Positions 1 through 7,410 of a DNA stretch of 64,000 bases are shown here, piece after piece. Made by a program: the position numbers and the translations under genes. Numbering within the stretch: position 1 is the stretch's first letter; each line of letters opens with the position of its first letter. This DNA comes from Erysipelotrichaceae bacterium. GTDB taxonomy: Bacteria; Bacillota_I; Bacilli_A; Erysipelotrichales; Erysipelotrichaceae. Under the pieces are notes generated by a model. That model was not told the DNA's origin and did not search any database. It saw only the letters and a list, made by a program, of their open reading frames with translations. The DNA lies in contig JAFTCJ010000021.1 in assembly GCA_017454765.1 (NCBI GenBank), forward strand, positions 124,001 through 188,000, in the 5' to 3' direction.

Positions 1-1821
1 AAGGTGACACTGCCTGATTTTGAAGGTAAGGCCGATATTGGCAGTAAAACCGATTTTGTCCTGACTTCCGCTTCTGCTAACTGTCCGCACTTCCTGGCGA
101 AAGTCGTCAACCATGTGAAGATCAAGGAATCACCTGAATGGATGCAGCGTCATCTGCGTGCAAACGGCGTCAAATGCATCAATAACCTGGTAGATATATC
201 CAACTATGTCATGCTGGAAACGGGCCAGCCGATGCATTTCTATGACCTCAGAAGCAATCCTGCGAAAGAGATCACGGTCAGAGATGACTTTGAAGGTACA
301 TATACGGCACTTGACGGTATTGATTACAGGATCGAAAAAGGCGATCTGATGATCACATCGGAAGGAAAACCGATCGGTATCGCCGGCATCATGGGCGGTG
401 ACAATACAAAGATCCTGGATGATACCGGTTCACTGATCATTGAATCAGCCCTGTTTGACCATGCACAGATCAGAAGAACAGCAAACCGTCTGGGTCTTCA
501 GACAGAATCAGCTGCCAGATTTGCAAAAGGACTTGAGCCGCTTTCCCAGAATAAGGCAGTCGACAGAGCTGTACAGCTTTTGATCGAACTGGCCGATGCC
601 GACGGCTTTGAAGAAACGGTCGAATACGGCAAGGCTGATTATGAGCCTTATGAGATCAGGGAATCCTTAAGCCATCTCAATGCTTTGATCGGCAAGGAAT
701 ACACGATGGACAAAGCAGTCGATGTCATGAGAAGACTGGGATTCGAATATCGTATCGAAGGTGACGAGTTCATCACGAAGATCCCGTCTCACAGAGCCTG
801 CGATCTCAAGATCAGGGAAGATATCGATGAAGAGATCGTCAGACTGACGGATTTCGACGATCTGACATCCACGCTTCCGCAGATGCCGCAGACTGTCGGC
901 AAACTCAGCAGGATACAGAATATCCGCCGTGTCATCAGGGATATCCTGACAAAACAGGGTTTCTATGATACGATCAACTATTCTCTTGTTTCAAGAAAAT
1001 ATATCGATGAAGCACTGCTGCCTAACGGAGATCCGATCGAGATGGTCTCACCGCTTTCCGATGCAAGAAGGTATGTCAGGACTTCACTGATGAATTCACT
1101 GCTGGAAGCTTTGTCTTACAATCTTGACCACTACAATGAAAATGTCAGACTCTTCGAGATCTCCAAGGTATATTCAAGTGCCGGAGAGGAGGAGAGACTT
1201 GGCATCATCATGGAAGGAAGCCTCATTCAGGACAAGGTCATGCATCTGGATGTAAAAGCCGATTTTTACGTCATGAAGGGTCTTGTACTGCAGATTCTGT
1301 CTGCTTTAGGCTTTGAAATGGGCAGGATCTCATTAAAAGAGAACAATATCGATACCAGGCATTTCCATCCGTATCAGTCAGCTTTACTGGTGATGGACGG
1401 GAAAACATTGTGTATCTTCGGCAGACTGCATCCGGCATATCTGAAATCATTAAAACTGAACGATGTTTATTATTGTGAGATGATCCTGGATCCTCTTGCG
1501 CAGGCCAATCCGGCAAAGATAAAAGCACCTCTTGTCAGTAAGTATCCGTCAGTTTCCAGGGATATTTCGCTGATGCTGAAAGATGATGTCAAAGCCGCTG
1601 ATCTGATCGCTGCGATCAGGAAAACAGGCGGAAAAACAGTCAAGAAAGCCGAAGTGTTCGATGTCTATCAGGGCGAGCATATCGAACAGGGATACAAGTC
1701 CGTATCGCTGAATATCGTCTATGAAGATCCGGAAAAGACGCTCAAGGCAGAAGATGTCAATGATATACATGAAAGGATCCTGGCTGATCTGATCTCCCGT
1801 TTCGATGCAAAACAGCGTTAG
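1..1821 (+). CDS. pheT: Phenylalanyl-tRNA synthetase beta subunit, 5' end missing
   Basis: The beta subunit of the alpha2-beta2 enzyme that charges tRNA-Phe in the cytoplasm. The frame is open at base 1, so the N-terminal tRNA-binding (EMAP-like) domain and the true start lie outside the window; about 606 of the usual ~800 residues are visible. In order I see the B3/B4 editing domain (around HFLAKVVNHVKI and NNLVDISNYVMLETGQPMHF), the B5 domain (KIPSHRACDLKIREDIDEE), the catalytic-like core (around YDTINYSLVS) and a C-terminal FDX-ACB anticodon-binding domain (KYPSVSRDISLML to the end). pheS would be expected just upstream. Identity is firm. Confidence 0.97.
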   Translation, partial: KVTLPDFEGKADIGSKTDFVLTSASANCPHFLAKVVNHVKIKESPEWMQRHLRANGVKCINNLVDISNYVMLETGQPMHFYDLRSNPAKEITVRDDFEGTYTALDGIDYRIEKGDLMITSEGKPIGIAGIMGGDNTKILDDTGSLIIESALFDHAQIRRTANRLGLQTESAARFAKGLEPLSQNKAVDRAVQLLIELADADGFEETVEYGKADYEPYEIRESLSHLNALIGKEYTMDKAVDVMRRLGFEYRIEGDEFITKIPSHRACDLKIREDIDEEIVRLTDFDDLTSTLPQMPQTVGKLSRIQNIRRVIRDILTKQGFYDTINYSLVSRKYIDEALLPNGDPIEMVSPLSDARRYVRTSLMNSLLEALSYNLDHYNENVRLFEISKVYSSAGEEERLGIIMEGSLIQDKVMHLDVKADFYVMKGLVLQILSALGFEMGRISLKENNIDTRHFHPYQSALLVMDGKTLCIFGRLHPAYLKSLKLNDVYYCEMILDPLAQANPAKIKAPLVSKYPSVSRDISLMLKDDVKAADLIAAIRKTGGKTVKKAEVFDVYQGEHIEQGYKSVSLNIVYEDPEKTLKAEDVNDIHERILADLISRFDAKQR

Positions 1822-1846
1822 AATAAAAGTAGCGAGGTGAGTTCAA

Positions 1847-2734
1847 ATGATCTATACCTGTACGACCAATCCGTCTCTGGACTATTACATCACTGTTCCC
1901 AATAAACTGATCGCCGGTGAAAACAACCGCAGCGACATGGAAATGTATGAAGCGGGAGGAAAAGGTGTCAATGTTTCCATCGTACTGAACAATTTCCGCA
2001 TTCCATCGGTCTGCATGGGTTTTTTAGGAGGTTTCACAAGGGATTTCTATCTGACGTTCATTGCCAATTATCCCAACGTACAGCCTTTATTTACAACGAT
2101 CGCTGACAACACCAGGATCAATGTCAAGATCATGGACAGCAAGTATGAGACCAGCATCAATGCCAAAGGTCCGCATATCACGGATGAGGAATTCGCAAGA
2201 TTCAAATCTCGTCTGGGAAACATCTATACCGATGATATCTTTGTCCTGTCCGGCAATATCGAGGAAGAGATCAAGGACAGGATGATCGATCTGGTCCATG
2301 AACTGTGCTCCGACGGCGTCAAGGTCGTTCTGGATACCGACCTGGATATATTGGAAAGATGTCTGGATGTCAGACCGTTCATCGTCAAACTCAATGACAG
2401 GAATCTGAAGGACGATCTGGAAAAGACTGCAAAAGAATACATTGAAAGGGGCGTTGAAAACGCCATCTACAGTGCTCCGCACAAGGCATCTTATATCTTC
2501 ACGAAAGAAAAGACGCTGATGTGTGAGAGTCTCAATGATTCTTTGGTTAATCTGACCGGATCGGCAGACTCCATGGTTGCCGGATTCCTTTACGGATCCA
2601 TACATGGAGCGGATACTGTTGAATCATTCAGATATGCCAATGCGGCATCAGTCGCCACAGGCATGTCCAATGATCTCGGTTCTAAAGAGAAGATCGAGGA
2701 AGTGTTCGATCAGATCGAGGTCAGAGAAGTCTGA
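1847..2734 (+). CDS. PfkB-family sugar kinase (1-phosphofructokinase / tagatose-6-phosphate kinase type)
   Basis: A 295-residue ribokinase-fold kinase. The N-terminal GGKGVNVS motif and NPSLDYYITV opening are those of the FruK/LacC branch, which phosphorylate fructose-1-P or tagatose-6-P. Two family motifs are altered: the usual K-P-N-x-x-E-L is KLNDRNL, and the catalytic GxGD loop reads GSAD in LTGSADSMVAGF. The catalytic Asp and the following SMVAGF are kept, so it may be active. The start has a good ribosome site (GAGGTGA). It ends in a 1-base overlap with the next gene. The class II aldolase 2.3 kb downstream could use its product, but no shared operon is visible; the substrate is unknown. 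Confidence 0.82.
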   Translation: MIYTCTTNPSLDYYITVPNKLIAGENNRSDMEMYEAGGKGVNVSIVLNNFRIPSVCMGFLGGFTRDFYLTFIANYPNVQPLFTTIADNTRINVKIMDSKYETSINAKGPHITDEEFARFKSRLGNIYTDDIFVLSGNIEEEIKDRMIDLVHELCSDGVKVVLDTDLDILERCLDVRPFIVKLNDRNLKDDLEKTAKEYIERGVENAIYSAPHKASYIFTKEKTLMCESLNDSLVNLTGSADSMVAGFLYGSIHGADTVESFRYANAASVATGMSNDLGSKEKIEEVFDQIEVREV

Positions 2735-3306
2735 TGAAGAAAATTCTGATCATCTTTCTGATCCTGATATCCCTTGTATCATGCAAAAAGAAAGAAGAGA
2801 TACCCGTTCCCGGATATACATATGAGATCGTTTCCGAAAGAGTCGATATGTCGGAATATGAAGGCGTATCTTCAACGGATCACAATTTCCGTCTGATCAA
2901 AGTATCGGAACTCTTCAACACGATCGACAGCGGTTCGTCCGGGATTTTCTATCTGGGAAGGACCAACTGCGGCTGCTGTCAGAAGGTATGCCGCTATCTC
3001 AGTGAAGTTGCCAAAGAGCTGAATGTGACCATCTATTATATCGACGTCTACAACGAAGAGGAAGATCTGACGGAAGATAAGCAGCTGCAGGATAAACTCT
3101 ATGATTATCTTTATGAGATACTGGGCACGGACGGCGAAGGAAACAAGACACTGCTGACACCGCAGGTATTCTCAGTCGTCAACGGGAAGTTCTACGGTTC
3201 CCAGATCTGTTTCGATGATTATGAACTGGACAGCACACCGAGCGAGACTCAGATCGAGAGATTCAAGGATTCTTACAGAAAACTGATGAAGCCGTTTACT
3301 GAATAA
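2734..3306 (+). CDS. Thioredoxin-like lipoprotein with CGCC motif
   Basis: A 190-residue predicted membrane-anchored lipoprotein. Residues 1-17 form a lipoprotein signal peptide with lipobox LVSC (lipidated Cys17), followed by a charged KKKEE stretch. A thioredoxin-like fold follows, with a beta strand (IFYLGRTNCG), the redox motif C79-G-C81-C82 and a helix, then an acidic segment and a second strand (LLTPQVFSVVNGKFYG) with the cis-Pro-like TPQ. It resembles the thioredoxin-like bacteriocin-transport-accessory group. It probably acts on thiols or disulfides outside the membrane. It is translated directly after the kinase (TGATG overlap). Function beyond the fold is not known. Confidence 0.72.
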   Translation: MKKILIIFLILISLVSCKKKEEIPVPGYTYEIVSERVDMSEYEGVSSTDHNFRLIKVSELFNTIDSGSSGIFYLGRTNCGCCQKVCRYLSEVAKELNVTIYYIDVYNEEEDLTEDKQLQDKLYDYLYEILGTDGEGNKTLLTPQVFSVVNGKFYGSQICFDDYELDSTPSETQIERFKDSYRKLMKPFTE

Positions 3307-3319
3307 ACGGCTTTTCTTA
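3289..3319 (+). terminator. Rho-independent terminator after the lipoprotein gene
   Basis: A 10-bp stem (AAGCCGTTTA, 3289-3298, with TAAACGGCTT, 3304-3313) with loop CTGAA, followed by TTTTCTT. The stop codon sits inside the 3' arm. Confidence 0.9.
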
Positions 3320-3404
3320 TCATATTTCACATATTCAAGTCAAGACTGGTAATGCGGAAAAAATCTTACTATAATGAAATTACCTAATGGGATACAATGA
3401 AATT

Positions 3405-3570
3405 CCTACATGATATTTACGGACTGTCGAGTGTTAACCGCTGGTGTTGAAGACCTAAAACAGGGATCCTGAAGGCTGTTATAGACGGACCACCTTTTGA
3501 GAAAAGGGAAATTTCTCACCCGTTAGGTCCCTATTAGACAAATAGATTCTTTTCGATTAGAATTTATGAA
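3405..3570 (+). ncRNA. Candidate structured RNA (unclassified; 6S-like is one option)
   Basis: The 281 bases before yneF hold no gene but fold well. Stem GACCTA (3452-3457) pairs with TAGGTC (3524-3529) and encloses two hairpins: AACAG (3459-3463) with CTGTT (3476-3480), and ACGG (3485-3488) with CCGT (3520-3523), the latter capped by TGAGAAA (3498-3504) with TTTCTCA (3512-3518). This is a clean three-way junction. A further small hairpin CTATT/AATAG lies at 3531-3544. Possible -10 boxes are TATAAT (3370-3375) and TACAAT (3393-3398). AGTGTTAACCGC (3430-3441), about 30 nt from the second start, weakly resembles the 6S-1 product-RNA template region. I see no T-box, SRP or tmRNA signature. Ends are approximate. 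Confidence 0.4.
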
Positions 3571-3587
3571 GTAAGGACGGTGTTATT

Positions 3588-3797
3588 ATGGATTTTTGGA
3601 TGTCAATTGTATATTTCGTGATCGGTGCTCTTGTCGGTGCAGTTGCTTCTTATTTCTTCACCAGAAAAAGTTTTGAAAAGCAGCTGAAAGAGAATCCTCC
3701 GATCAATGAAAAGATGATCCGTGCGATGTATGCGCAGATGGGCAGAAAGCCTTCTGAGGCACAGATCCGTGCGATCATGAAGTCCATGGGACAGTAA
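3588..3797 (+). CDS. yneF: YneF family small membrane protein
   Basis: A 69-residue protein with one N-terminal membrane helix (residues ~5-26, IVYFVIGALVGAVASYFF) and a conserved cytoplasmic tail carrying the family hallmark NEKMIRAMYAQMGRKPSEAQ. The family is widespread in Firmicutes, and its role is unknown. The start is set by AAGGACGG at 3573-3580. It lies alone between the structured region upstream and a terminator pair downstream. Confidence 0.93.
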   Translation: MDFWMSIVYFVIGALVGAVASYFFTRKSFEKQLKENPPINEKMIRAMYAQMGRKPSEAQIRAIMKSMGQ

Positions 3798-3821
3798 GAC
3801 CTGAAAAAGGTCTTTTGTTTT
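3796..3821 (+). terminator. Terminator of yneF
   Basis: Stem AAGACCT (3796-3802) and AGGTCTT (3808-3814) with loop GAAAA, then TTGTTTT. Confidence 0.88.
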
Positions 3822-3848
3822 AAAAAAGTAAGTTGAACTTACTTTTTT
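3822..3848. terminator. Bidirectional terminator between convergent genes
   Basis: A long A/T-rich inverted repeat (AAAAAAGTAAG with CTTACTTTTTT, loop TTGAA). It serves the minus-strand gene ending at 3847 and backs up the yneF terminator. Confidence 0.8.
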
Positions 3849-4386
3849 ATTTTTCATTTCTTTTCTTGTAGATCAGGATGACCACGTTGAGGATACCGTA
3901 TATTGCCGAAGCGACCATTGAGATCATGACGATATACAGGTAGATTCCTTCCAGATCCTGCCACCAGACATAGAATGCGAAGATCGCTACCAGCAGGATG
4001 CAGCAGATGATCAGGGTGTAGATTCTTTCATAGTCCAGCTGTCTGGCCTGTCTTTGAATGAATCCTTCTTTCTTTTCCCTGCTGAAGTTTTCAATAACGG
4101 AAGCTTTCTTCAGGAAATTGAAATAGAAGGACAGGAAGTTGATCACCAGAACCGAAAGTGCGGCAAGTAAGGAAATGGCGATGCTTTTGGTGAAGATCGA
4201 CACAAATTCAAAAACGACAAGGGAAGCCAGATAACCGACCATATAGTTGATGTAGTGTCTGATATTGTTTGCAGTGATGATAAAGCCTTTCTTTGAATAG
4301 AAAGGTGCATAGATCGTCCTTTTATCTTCCTGATGGATGAAGACACCTCTCAATGAAGAGGGATCGTAATTTGCTTTTTTAGCCAT
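3847..4386 (-). CDS. Multi-pass membrane protein of unknown function
   Basis: About 179 residues starting MAKKANYDPSSLRG. A hydrophilic N-terminus of ~45 residues is followed by two membrane helices (YMVGYLASLVVFEFVSIF and ISLLAALSVLVINFLSFYF), a charged loop rich in Arg/Lys/Gln, and two more helices (IYTLIICCILLVAIFAFYVW and IYLYIVMISMVASAIYGILN) before a basic tail. I do not recognise a family. An in-frame ATG lies 6 codons upstream (4404), but the 4386 start is preferred: a TATAAT box (4393-4398 on the complement) sits 6 nt before it and no ribosome site is present, so the mRNA is probably leaderless. It is divergent from the PTS IIA gene. Confidence 0.72.
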   Translation of the reverse strand: MAKKANYDPSSLRGVFIHQEDKRTIYAPFYSKKGFIITANNIRHYINYMVGYLASLVVFEFVSIFTKSIAISLLAALSVLVINFLSFYFNFLKKASVIENFSREKKEGFIQRQARQLDYERIYTLIICCILLVAIFAFYVWWQDLEGIYLYIVMISMVASAIYGILNVVILIYKKRNEK

Positions 4387-4392
4387 GAAATA

Positions 4393-4398
4393 ATTATA
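4393..4398 (-). promoter_or_regulatory. -10 box of a likely leaderless gene
   Basis: TATAAT on the minus strand, 6 nt before the ATG at 4386. A transcript starting 6-7 nt downstream of the box would begin at the start codon. Confidence 0.55.
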
Positions 4399-4459
4399 GA
4401 ACAAAAAAAGGTTTTAAATTATAATATTTCTTGAAGGTTTTTATTTCAAAGGAGAAAAA

Positions 4460-4927
4460 ATGTCAGATTTATTTGATGCGAAGATAGCATTGTTCCATCA
4501 GCATGCGGAAAGCAGGGACGAAGCACTGAAGATGCTGGCAGATGAATTCATCAAAGCCGGTGTAGCGAAAGAGACATTCTATGAAGGACTGATCACAAGA
4601 GAAGCGAATTTCCCGACCGGTTTGAGCCTCAACAATATGTGTGTCGCCATCCCTCATACCGATATTGAACATGTCAACAGGACACAGGTCGGATTCATGA
4701 GTCTGGATGAGCCGGTGGAATTCATTGAGATGGGCACGGATGACAAGGTGATACCGGTCAAAATGATGTTCATGCTGGCACTGAAAGAGGCTCATCAGCA
4801 GCTCGATATGCTGATGAAACTGATGGATGCTTTCCAGAATGATGAACTCATCGACAGATTCTACGCAGCAGAAAATTACGAGGACTTTTTCGAGCTGATC
4901 AAAGAGGCAAAACTCGATCTGGAGTAA
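4460..4927 (+). CDS. gatA: PTS sugar transporter subunit IIA, galactitol/fructose type
   Basis: A 155-residue soluble IIA component of the phosphoenolpyruvate phosphotransferase system. It takes phosphate from HPr on the His of CVAIPHTD (His66) and passes it to IIB. The fold matches the PTS_EIIA_2 family at normal length. The start has AAAGGAGA 6 nt upstream. It opens the sugar locus; the matching IIB and IIC are 2.1-2.5 kb downstream, separated by three catabolic genes. Galactitol-type subunits handle several polyols and pentitols, so the substrate cannot be fixed from this gene. Confidence 0.92.
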   Translation: MSDLFDAKIALFHQHAESRDEALKMLADEFIKAGVAKETFYEGLITREANFPTGLSLNNMCVAIPHTDIEHVNRTQVGFMSLDEPVEFIEMGTDDKVIPVKMMFMLALKEAHQQLDMLMKLMDAFQNDELIDRFYAAENYEDFFELIKEAKLDLE

Positions 4928-4940
4928 TATAAAAAATAGA

Positions 4941-4988
4941 TGTTAAAACAGTAGATATATATTATAATTGTGCATGTAAACGATTTCA
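4941..4988 (+). promoter_or_regulatory. Promoter with perfect cre site for the aldolase operon
   Basis: A -10 box TATAAT (4963-4968) with a weak upstream TGTTAA. The catabolite responsive element TGTAAACGATTTCA at 4975-4988 matches TGWAANCGNTNWCA at every position. It covers the expected transcription start, the usual place for CcpA repression. Confidence 0.85.
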
Positions 4989-5022
4989 TAGTTTTTAACT
5001 GCGAAAAATAGAGGAGAGCTGT

Positions 5023-5871
5023 ATGTTAGTTACTACGAAAGAAATGTTTGAAAAATCCAGAAAGGAAGGATACGCGATCGTTGCTCCTGATTTCTGGGAT
5101 TCCAATTCGTGCAAAGTCTATGTCGAGACTGCCGAAGAACTTGGTGTACCGGTCATCCTGAGTTTTGCCCAGGCGCATTCGGAGATGCTGTCGGTAGAAG
5201 AAGCGCTGGCATTGGCAAAATTTTATGGCGAAAAGGCTTCCGTACCGGTTGCGATCCATCTGGATCATGGGCTTGATGTCGAAACCGTCAAAAAAGCAGT
5301 CGATCTCGGATATACTTCTGTCATGATCGATGCATCATCTCAGCCGTATGAAGTCAATGTCGCCAGAACTAAGGAAGTCTGTGACTATGCCCATGCTCAT
5401 GGCGTTGTCGTTGAAGCGGAACTTGGCCACGTCGGTTCCGGTGATGTCATTACTTCTGAAAACAAAGAAGCGCTGACGGATGACAAGAGTATATACACAG
5501 AAGTGGAAATGGCAAAACAGTTTGTTGAGGAAACAGGTGTTGATTCTCTGGCGGTTTCTATAGGTACTTCGCACGGCTTATACAAAGGGACGCCCGTCAT
5601 CGATTTTGACAGACTGCATGAACTAAGAGATGCGCTGCCGATCCCACTGGTATTACATGGCGGTTCCGGCTCCGGAGATGACAATCTGGAAAGATGCGCT
5701 ACCGAAGGCATTTCCAAGATCAATGTGTTCACGGATTTCACGATTGCTGCATTGGATGCGATCAAAGGTGAGGAATATATCAACCTTTATAAGATGATCC
5801 TGGATGCTGATGCAGGTATAAAGGAGAAGCTGAAGTATTATTTCAGACTCTTCCATACCGGAAAAGCTTGA
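5023..5871 (+). CDS. Class II ketose-bisphosphate aldolase (FbaA/GatY/KbaY family)
   Basis: A 282-residue zinc aldolase that cleaves fructose- or tagatose-1,6-bisphosphate into dihydroxyacetone phosphate and glyceraldehyde-3-phosphate. Visible metal and active-site motifs are IHLDHG, VMIDASS, VEAELGHVGSG, SIGTSHGLYKG, LVLHGGSGSGDD and GISKINVFTD. GAGGAG precedes the start. It is followed after 3 bases by the VOC gene and then a triose-phosphate isomerase homologue, so the operon encodes cleavage of a sugar bisphosphate and interconversion of the trioses. Fructose versus tagatose specificity cannot be told from the motifs. Confidence 0.9.
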   Translation: MLVTTKEMFEKSRKEGYAIVAPDFWDSNSCKVYVETAEELGVPVILSFAQAHSEMLSVEEALALAKFYGEKASVPVAIHLDHGLDVETVKKAVDLGYTSVMIDASSQPYEVNVARTKEVCDYAHAHGVVVEAELGHVGSGDVITSENKEALTDDKSIYTEVEMAKQFVEETGVDSLAVSIGTSHGLYKGTPVIDFDRLHELRDALPIPLVLHGGSGSGDDNLERCATEGISKINVFTDFTIAALDAIKGEEYINLYKMILDADAGIKEKLKYYFRLFHTGKA

Positions 5872-5874
5872 GAT

Positions 5875-6243
5875 ATGTTGAAGGGAATCAATCATGTTGC
5901 TCTGATCGTTTCCGGAGAAGAAACACTTGAGTTTTATCGGAAACTGGGTTTCGTAGAAACCAGCCGAAAGTTCAGAGAAGACAAAAATGATTATCTGATC
6001 ATGATGAGCAATTCTAACGCCGTTCTGGAGGTATTCTTACGCAAAGATGCTCCAGCCAGACACTGCAGTCCGGAGGCTTATGGTTGCCGTCATATCGCTT
6101 TTGATGTAGAATGTCTAGAGGATGTGATCGACATCCTGAAGGACTATCCGCAGCAAAATATCAGACTGACCGAGTCCGGACAGAGATTCGTATTCATTAC
6201 CGATCCGGATGGCCAGCCTGTCGAATTCCTGGAGGTCAAATAA
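5875..6243 (+). CDS. VOC/glyoxalase-fold protein
   Basis: A 122-residue vicinal-oxygen-chelate protein with two beta-alpha-beta-beta-beta modules. Likely metal ligands are His (GINHVALIV), Glu (AVLEVF), His (CRHIAFDV) and Glu (PVEFLEV), the arrangement of glyoxalase I. It may detoxify methylglyoxal, which arises from excess dihydroxyacetone phosphate; that fits its place between the aldolase and the isomerase. A dioxygenase or epimerase of the same fold cannot be excluded. It is translated 3 bases after the aldolase stop. Confidence 0.78.
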   Translation: MLKGINHVALIVSGEETLEFYRKLGFVETSRKFREDKNDYLIMMSNSNAVLEVFLRKDAPARHCSPEAYGCRHIAFDVECLEDVIDILKDYPQQNIRLTESGQRFVFITDPDGQPVEFLEVK

Positions 6244-6942
6244 ATGGAAAAAAGGAAATTAAGAAGTCCATTCTTCGTATGCAACCCGAAAGCTTATCTG
6301 TATGGTGAAGATACTTTGAAGCTTGCTAAGAAATGCGAAGAACTTGCGGTCAAATATGATTTTGATGTTATTTATACCGCTCAGCATGTCGATCTGGCGA
6401 TGATCGCAAAAGAATGTCCGCATCTGATCGTTACAGCGCAGTCAATGGAATCCCTGAAACCTGGTAGAGGAATGGGCCATATCCTTCCGGAAGCATTAAA
6501 GGCAGCAGGCGTTTCCGCAACATTCCTGAATCATGCAGAAAATCCGATGACGGTCAATGAACTGGCCAGAACCATCGAAAGAGCGGATGAATTAGGGATC
6601 CTGACTGTCGTCTGCTCGAATGAAGAATCTGACACCAGAGCGATTGCCATGCTTCATCCGGATGTCATGGTCTGTGAACTGACGAGCCTGATCGGTACCG
6701 GTACGACCGCCGATGAATCTTACATGAGAGCGACTAACGAGATCGTCAAGAGCGTCTCTCCGCAAACCAAGACGTTGCAGGCAGCAGGTATTTCTACCGG
6801 TGAAGATGTTTATAAAGCCATTAAATCAGGCGCTGATGCAACAGGAGGAACCAGCGGAATTGTAGCTGCTAAAGATCCGATCGCCGTTCTGGAAGAGATG
6901 TTTGAAGCTCTTGACAGAGCAAGAACAGATTTCTGTAAATAA
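6244..6942 (+). CDS. Triose-phosphate isomerase homologue, archaeal-type
   Basis: A 232-residue TIM-barrel protein. It lacks the usual bacterial opening with NWKMN and is shorter than the ~250-residue bacterial enzyme. The opening is FFVCNPKAYLYG, with NHAEN supplying the catalytic His and CELTSLIGTG the catalytic Glu, close to the archaeal ELIGTG pattern. The phosphate-binding loops QAAGIS and DATGGTSGIV are present. It probably interconverts the trioses made by the upstream aldolase, as a pathway-specific copy. Its ATG follows the previous stop directly, with GGAGG 10 nt upstream. Another sugar-phosphate isomerase activity remains possible. Confidence 0.78.
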   Translation: MEKRKLRSPFFVCNPKAYLYGEDTLKLAKKCEELAVKYDFDVIYTAQHVDLAMIAKECPHLIVTAQSMESLKPGRGMGHILPEALKAAGVSATFLNHAENPMTVNELARTIERADELGILTVVCSNEESDTRAIAMLHPDVMVCELTSLIGTGTTADESYMRATNEIVKSVSPQTKTLQAAGISTGEDVYKAIKSGADATGGTSGIVAAKDPIAVLEEMFEALDRARTDFCK

Positions 6943-6953
6943 GTATTAATATA

Positions 6954-7003
6954 TTGATTTACTTCATAAAGTGATATAATTGTAATCGATGTAAGCACTT
7001 TCA
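6954..7003 (+). promoter_or_regulatory. Promoter with overlapping cre-like sites before gatB
   Basis: A TTGATT (6954-6959) and TATAAT (6975-6980) pair with a short 15-bp spacer. Just downstream are two cre-like sequences sharing an overlap, TGTAATCGATGTAA (6981-6994) and TGTAAGCACTTTCA (6990-7003), each one mismatch from TGWAANCGNTNWCA. Confidence 0.7.
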
Positions 7004-7029
7004 TATAAGCTTACAGAAAGGAGCATTAA

Positions 7030-7323
7030 ATGGCTATTAAGAAGATTTTATTATGTTGCGGTACAGGAGTTGCTACTTCCACTGTAGCGAATAAAAAACT
7101 TTGTGATGAACTTGACAGAAGAGGTTTTAAGGGACAGTACATGGTTTCTCAGTGCAAGGCAGTTGAAGTTCCTAGCAAGTCTCCTAACTTTGATATCTGT
7201 GTCAGCACGATTGCCAATTCATACAAGTGTGAATGCCCGATGGTAGTTGCTACAGGACTGATCCTGAACAGAGGAACTCAGGAAATTTTCGACAAGATTT
7301 GCGAGATCTTAGAATTTAAGTGA
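7030..7323 (+). CDS. gatB: PTS sugar transporter subunit IIB, galactitol type
   Basis: A 97-residue IIB component. The phosphorylated Cys is Cys10 in LLCCGTGVATST; the usual motif has a single Cys there, so the extra Cys9 is a small variation. It passes phosphate from IIA to the sugar bound by IIC. AAAGGAG precedes the start. It has its own promoter with cre-like sites and is separated from gatC by a hairpin-rich spacer. Confidence 0.93.
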   Translation: MAIKKILLCCGTGVATSTVANKKLCDELDRRGFKGQYMVSQCKAVEVPSKSPNFDICVSTIANSYKCECPMVVATGLILNRGTQEIFDKICEILEFK

Positions 7324-7334
7324 TTTTTGATGAT

Positions 7335-7389
7335 GAATAGGCGTAAAGCCTGTTTTTCATAGTTAAGAAATGCGGGACAAGTTCTTAAC
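7335..7389 (+). other. Hairpins between gatB and gatC
   Basis: A small hairpin AGGC-GTAAA-GCCT followed by GTTTTTC (around 7339-7357) could act as a weak attenuator. It is followed by an 8-bp stem GTTAAGAA (7362-7369) with TTCTTAAC (7382-7389). Such elements could set different IIB and IIC levels or protect one segment of the mRNA. Confidence 0.5.
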
Positions 7390-7410
7390 TCAATTATTTA
7401 AGGAGGAATT

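Noticed and set aside
3405-3570. SRP RNA, tmRNA or T-box in the yneF upstream region
   Set aside because: No SRP GGAA tetraloop context with AGCAG, no tmRNA tag or tRNA-like ends, no GGTGGNACC motif.
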